Origin: DASYAN01 sp036501345
Lineage (GTDB): Bacteria > Chloroflexota > Ktedonobacteria > Ktedonobacterales > Ktedonobacteraceae
Length of the DNA stretch: 6,078 nt
Assembly (NCBI GenBank): GCA_036501345.1
Contig: DASYAN010000288.1
Coordinates: 1 to 6,078, forward strand
Direction of reading: 5' to 3'
Shown here in pieces: positions 5,623 through 6,078 of the stretch. The notes beneath the pieces were generated by a model that worked only from the letters and a program-made list of their open reading frames with translations, did not search any database and had not been told where the DNA came from. The position numbers were made by a program, and so were the translations under genes. Position 1 is the stretch's first letter, and each line of letters begins with the position of its first letter.

Positions 5623-5661
5623 TCATAGAATACACTTAAATGAATACTTTGTCATAGAATA
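5623..5661. repeat. 10-base direct repeat TCATAGAATA near the transposon left end
   Basis: TCATAGAATA occurs at 5623-5632 and 5652-5661, start to start 29 bases, in AT-rich DNA upstream of tnpB. It may mark the left end (subterminal transposase-binding structure or boundary), or be chance in low-complexity sequence. Confidence 0.5.
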
Positions 5662-5730
5662 AAAAAAAGCCCCTGTGCCCAAGCCACAAATAAGGAAGAG
5701 CCATTCCCCATGGCTGAAGCGAGGGGCTTT
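5658..5730 (-). terminator. Branched terminator with T-run, reading leftward
   Basis: On the minus strand AAAGCCCCT (5722-5730) pairs with AGGGGCTTT (5666-5674) in a perfect 9-bp stem, followed by a continuous T-run to about 5661. Within the 47-nt interior are a hairpin AGCCAT/ATGGCT (5699-5704 with 5710-5715) and a weaker TGTG/CACA hairpin (5674-5677 with 5685-5688), giving a three-way-junction shape. It would stop minus-strand transcription entering from the right before it reaches the tnpB element. No minus-strand gene is visible upstream of it within the window, so it may end an RNA or a read-through transcript. Confidence 0.6.
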
Positions 5731-5875
5731 CTGGCTCGATCAGGTAAATTGGAAAACATCAAGCGCCACCAGGCCTCTTTATCGTGTTTAACTGGGTTTT
5801 TGGGCAGGGTTCGGGGATGGGAGCCTCCCAAAGTCCTAGAAAAGACCAAGGCTATGGTAGAGTTCTTCTCTCCTA
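5731..5875. other. Intergenic DNA with no recognised gene
   Basis: No supported coding sequence lies here. A minus-strand open frame of 65 codons (5652-5849) begins with TTG without a Shine-Dalgarno site and runs through the terminator stem, so I do not accept it. A perfect small hairpin TGGGA-GCC-TCCCA (5818-5830) and a looser AGCCT/AGGCT pairing around 5823-5854 suggest that this stretch could be the body of the RNA ended by the terminator at 5658-5730. Confidence 0.3.
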
Positions 5876-5884
5876 TGCTATACT
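5876..5884 (+). promoter_or_regulatory. Extended -10 promoter of the right-edge membrane protein gene
   Basis: TG-C-TATACT (5876-5884) matches the extended -10 consensus with five of six hexamer bases; no good -35 is seen. The start of transcription would be near 5891, leaving about 70 bases before the ATG at 5962. A perfect TTTTGG-TACT-CCAAAA hairpin (5912-5927) lies in that leader. Confidence 0.45.
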
Positions 5885-5961
5885 AAGTACGGCTTTCGGC
5901 ATGTAAGCTATTTTTGGTACTCCAAAACTACCATGGGGGATAGGCAACATGGAGAAGATCC

Positions 5962-6078
5962 ATGGATAAAAATAAGGGCTATGACGCACTGCTACTCATC
6001 CTAGCACTTCCTTGTATTACATTCGTTCTAGCCATTACCTTGCTAGGGATTGCCAAGACGATCATGGAAGGACTGGGC
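5962..6078 (+). CDS. Membrane protein, N-terminal fragment (runs off the window)
   Basis: An open frame of 39 codons starts at ATG 5962 and is still open at the window edge. GGAGAAG (5951-5957) lies 4 bases upstream, with GGAG 7 bases upstream, as a Shine-Dalgarno site. The N-terminus is short and basic (MDKNKGYD), followed by a hydrophobic stretch from about residue 9 to 33 (ALLLILALPC then ITFVLAITLLGIA), which would be a transmembrane helix or uncleaved signal anchor. The family cannot be named from this fragment. An overlapping ATG at 5949 stops after six codons and ATG at 5937 stops before the edge, so 5962 is the only sustained start. Confidence 0.6.
   Translation, partial: MDKNKGYDALLLILALPCITFVLAITLLGIAKTIMEGLG

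Noticed and set aside
5652..5849. 65-codon minus-strand open frame as a small protein
   Set aside because: It begins at TTG with no Shine-Dalgarno site and its 3' end runs through a strong terminator stem and T-run; the region looks like structured RNA or spacer.
5750..5870. 5S rRNA-like words on the minus strand (CATAGC, CCCATCCCCGAAC, GTTAAAC)
   Set aside because: Spacing between the words is wrong for 5S rRNA, extra bases interrupt the loop region, and the 3' half of 5S is absent. Probably chance.
1..6078. CRISPR array or tRNA genes
   Set aside because: No regularly spaced repeats and no cloverleaf with T-loop sequence were found on either strand.

Overview
This window looks like ordinary bacterial chromosome carrying one small mobile element. 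Shine-Dalgarno sites are purine-rich, several promoters are of the extended -10 type, and the gene mix (thioredoxin, GntR/UTRA regulator, long TPR protein, MNT-HEPN protein, TnpB-only transposon) would fit a spore-forming or filamentous soil bacterium. A Ktedonobacteria-like Chloroflexota or a Firmicute is my guess. It rests on gene content and style, not on a marker gene.

Layout, left to right. (1) Positions 71-427 (+) encode a small thioredoxin with an intact WCGPC site, closed by a good Rho-independent terminator. (2) Positions 595-1338 (+) encode a GntR-family regulator of the HutC/UTRA type. It has its own extended -10 promoter and an inverted repeat just after the predicted transcription start, which suggests autoregulation. 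(3) A 510-base gap (1339-1848) is not empty. It holds two stem-loops after the regulator, an isolated extended -10 promoter followed by about 240 bases with two possible pseudoknots and a strong hairpin (candidate non-coding RNA), and then the promoter and leader of the next gene. (4) Positions 1849-3348 (+) encode a cytoplasmic protein made almost entirely of about 12 TPR repeats, probably started at TTG behind a perfect Shine-Dalgarno site. A hairpin overlaps its stop codon. (5) Convergent to it, 3383-4219 (-) encodes a fusion of a MntA-like nucleotidyltransferase and a HepT-like HEPN domain. The nucleotidyltransferase active site is intact, but the HEPN RNase motif has lost its His and Tyr. 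(6) Positions 4313 to about 5600 (-) are an IS200/IS605-type element with only tnpB. It has all three RuvC acidic residues, the zinc finger, and a right-end hairpin expected to form the omega (reRNA) scaffold. (7) Positions 5595-5961 hold an AT-rich left end with a 10-base direct repeat, a branched terminator-like structure reading on the minus strand toward the transposon, and an extended -10 promoter on the plus strand. (8) At the right edge a membrane protein gene starts at 5962 and runs out of the window.

The most interesting juxtaposition is the TnpB element directly upstream of, and in the same orientation as, the MNT-HEPN fusion. The predicted omega-RNA guide corresponds to the DNA just upstream of the fusion gene's promoter, so the element looks inserted next to the regulatory region without destroying it. 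The two best candidates for something undescribed are the single-chain, catalytically eroded toxin-antitoxin-like protein and the pseudoknot-rich intergenic segment before the TPR gene.
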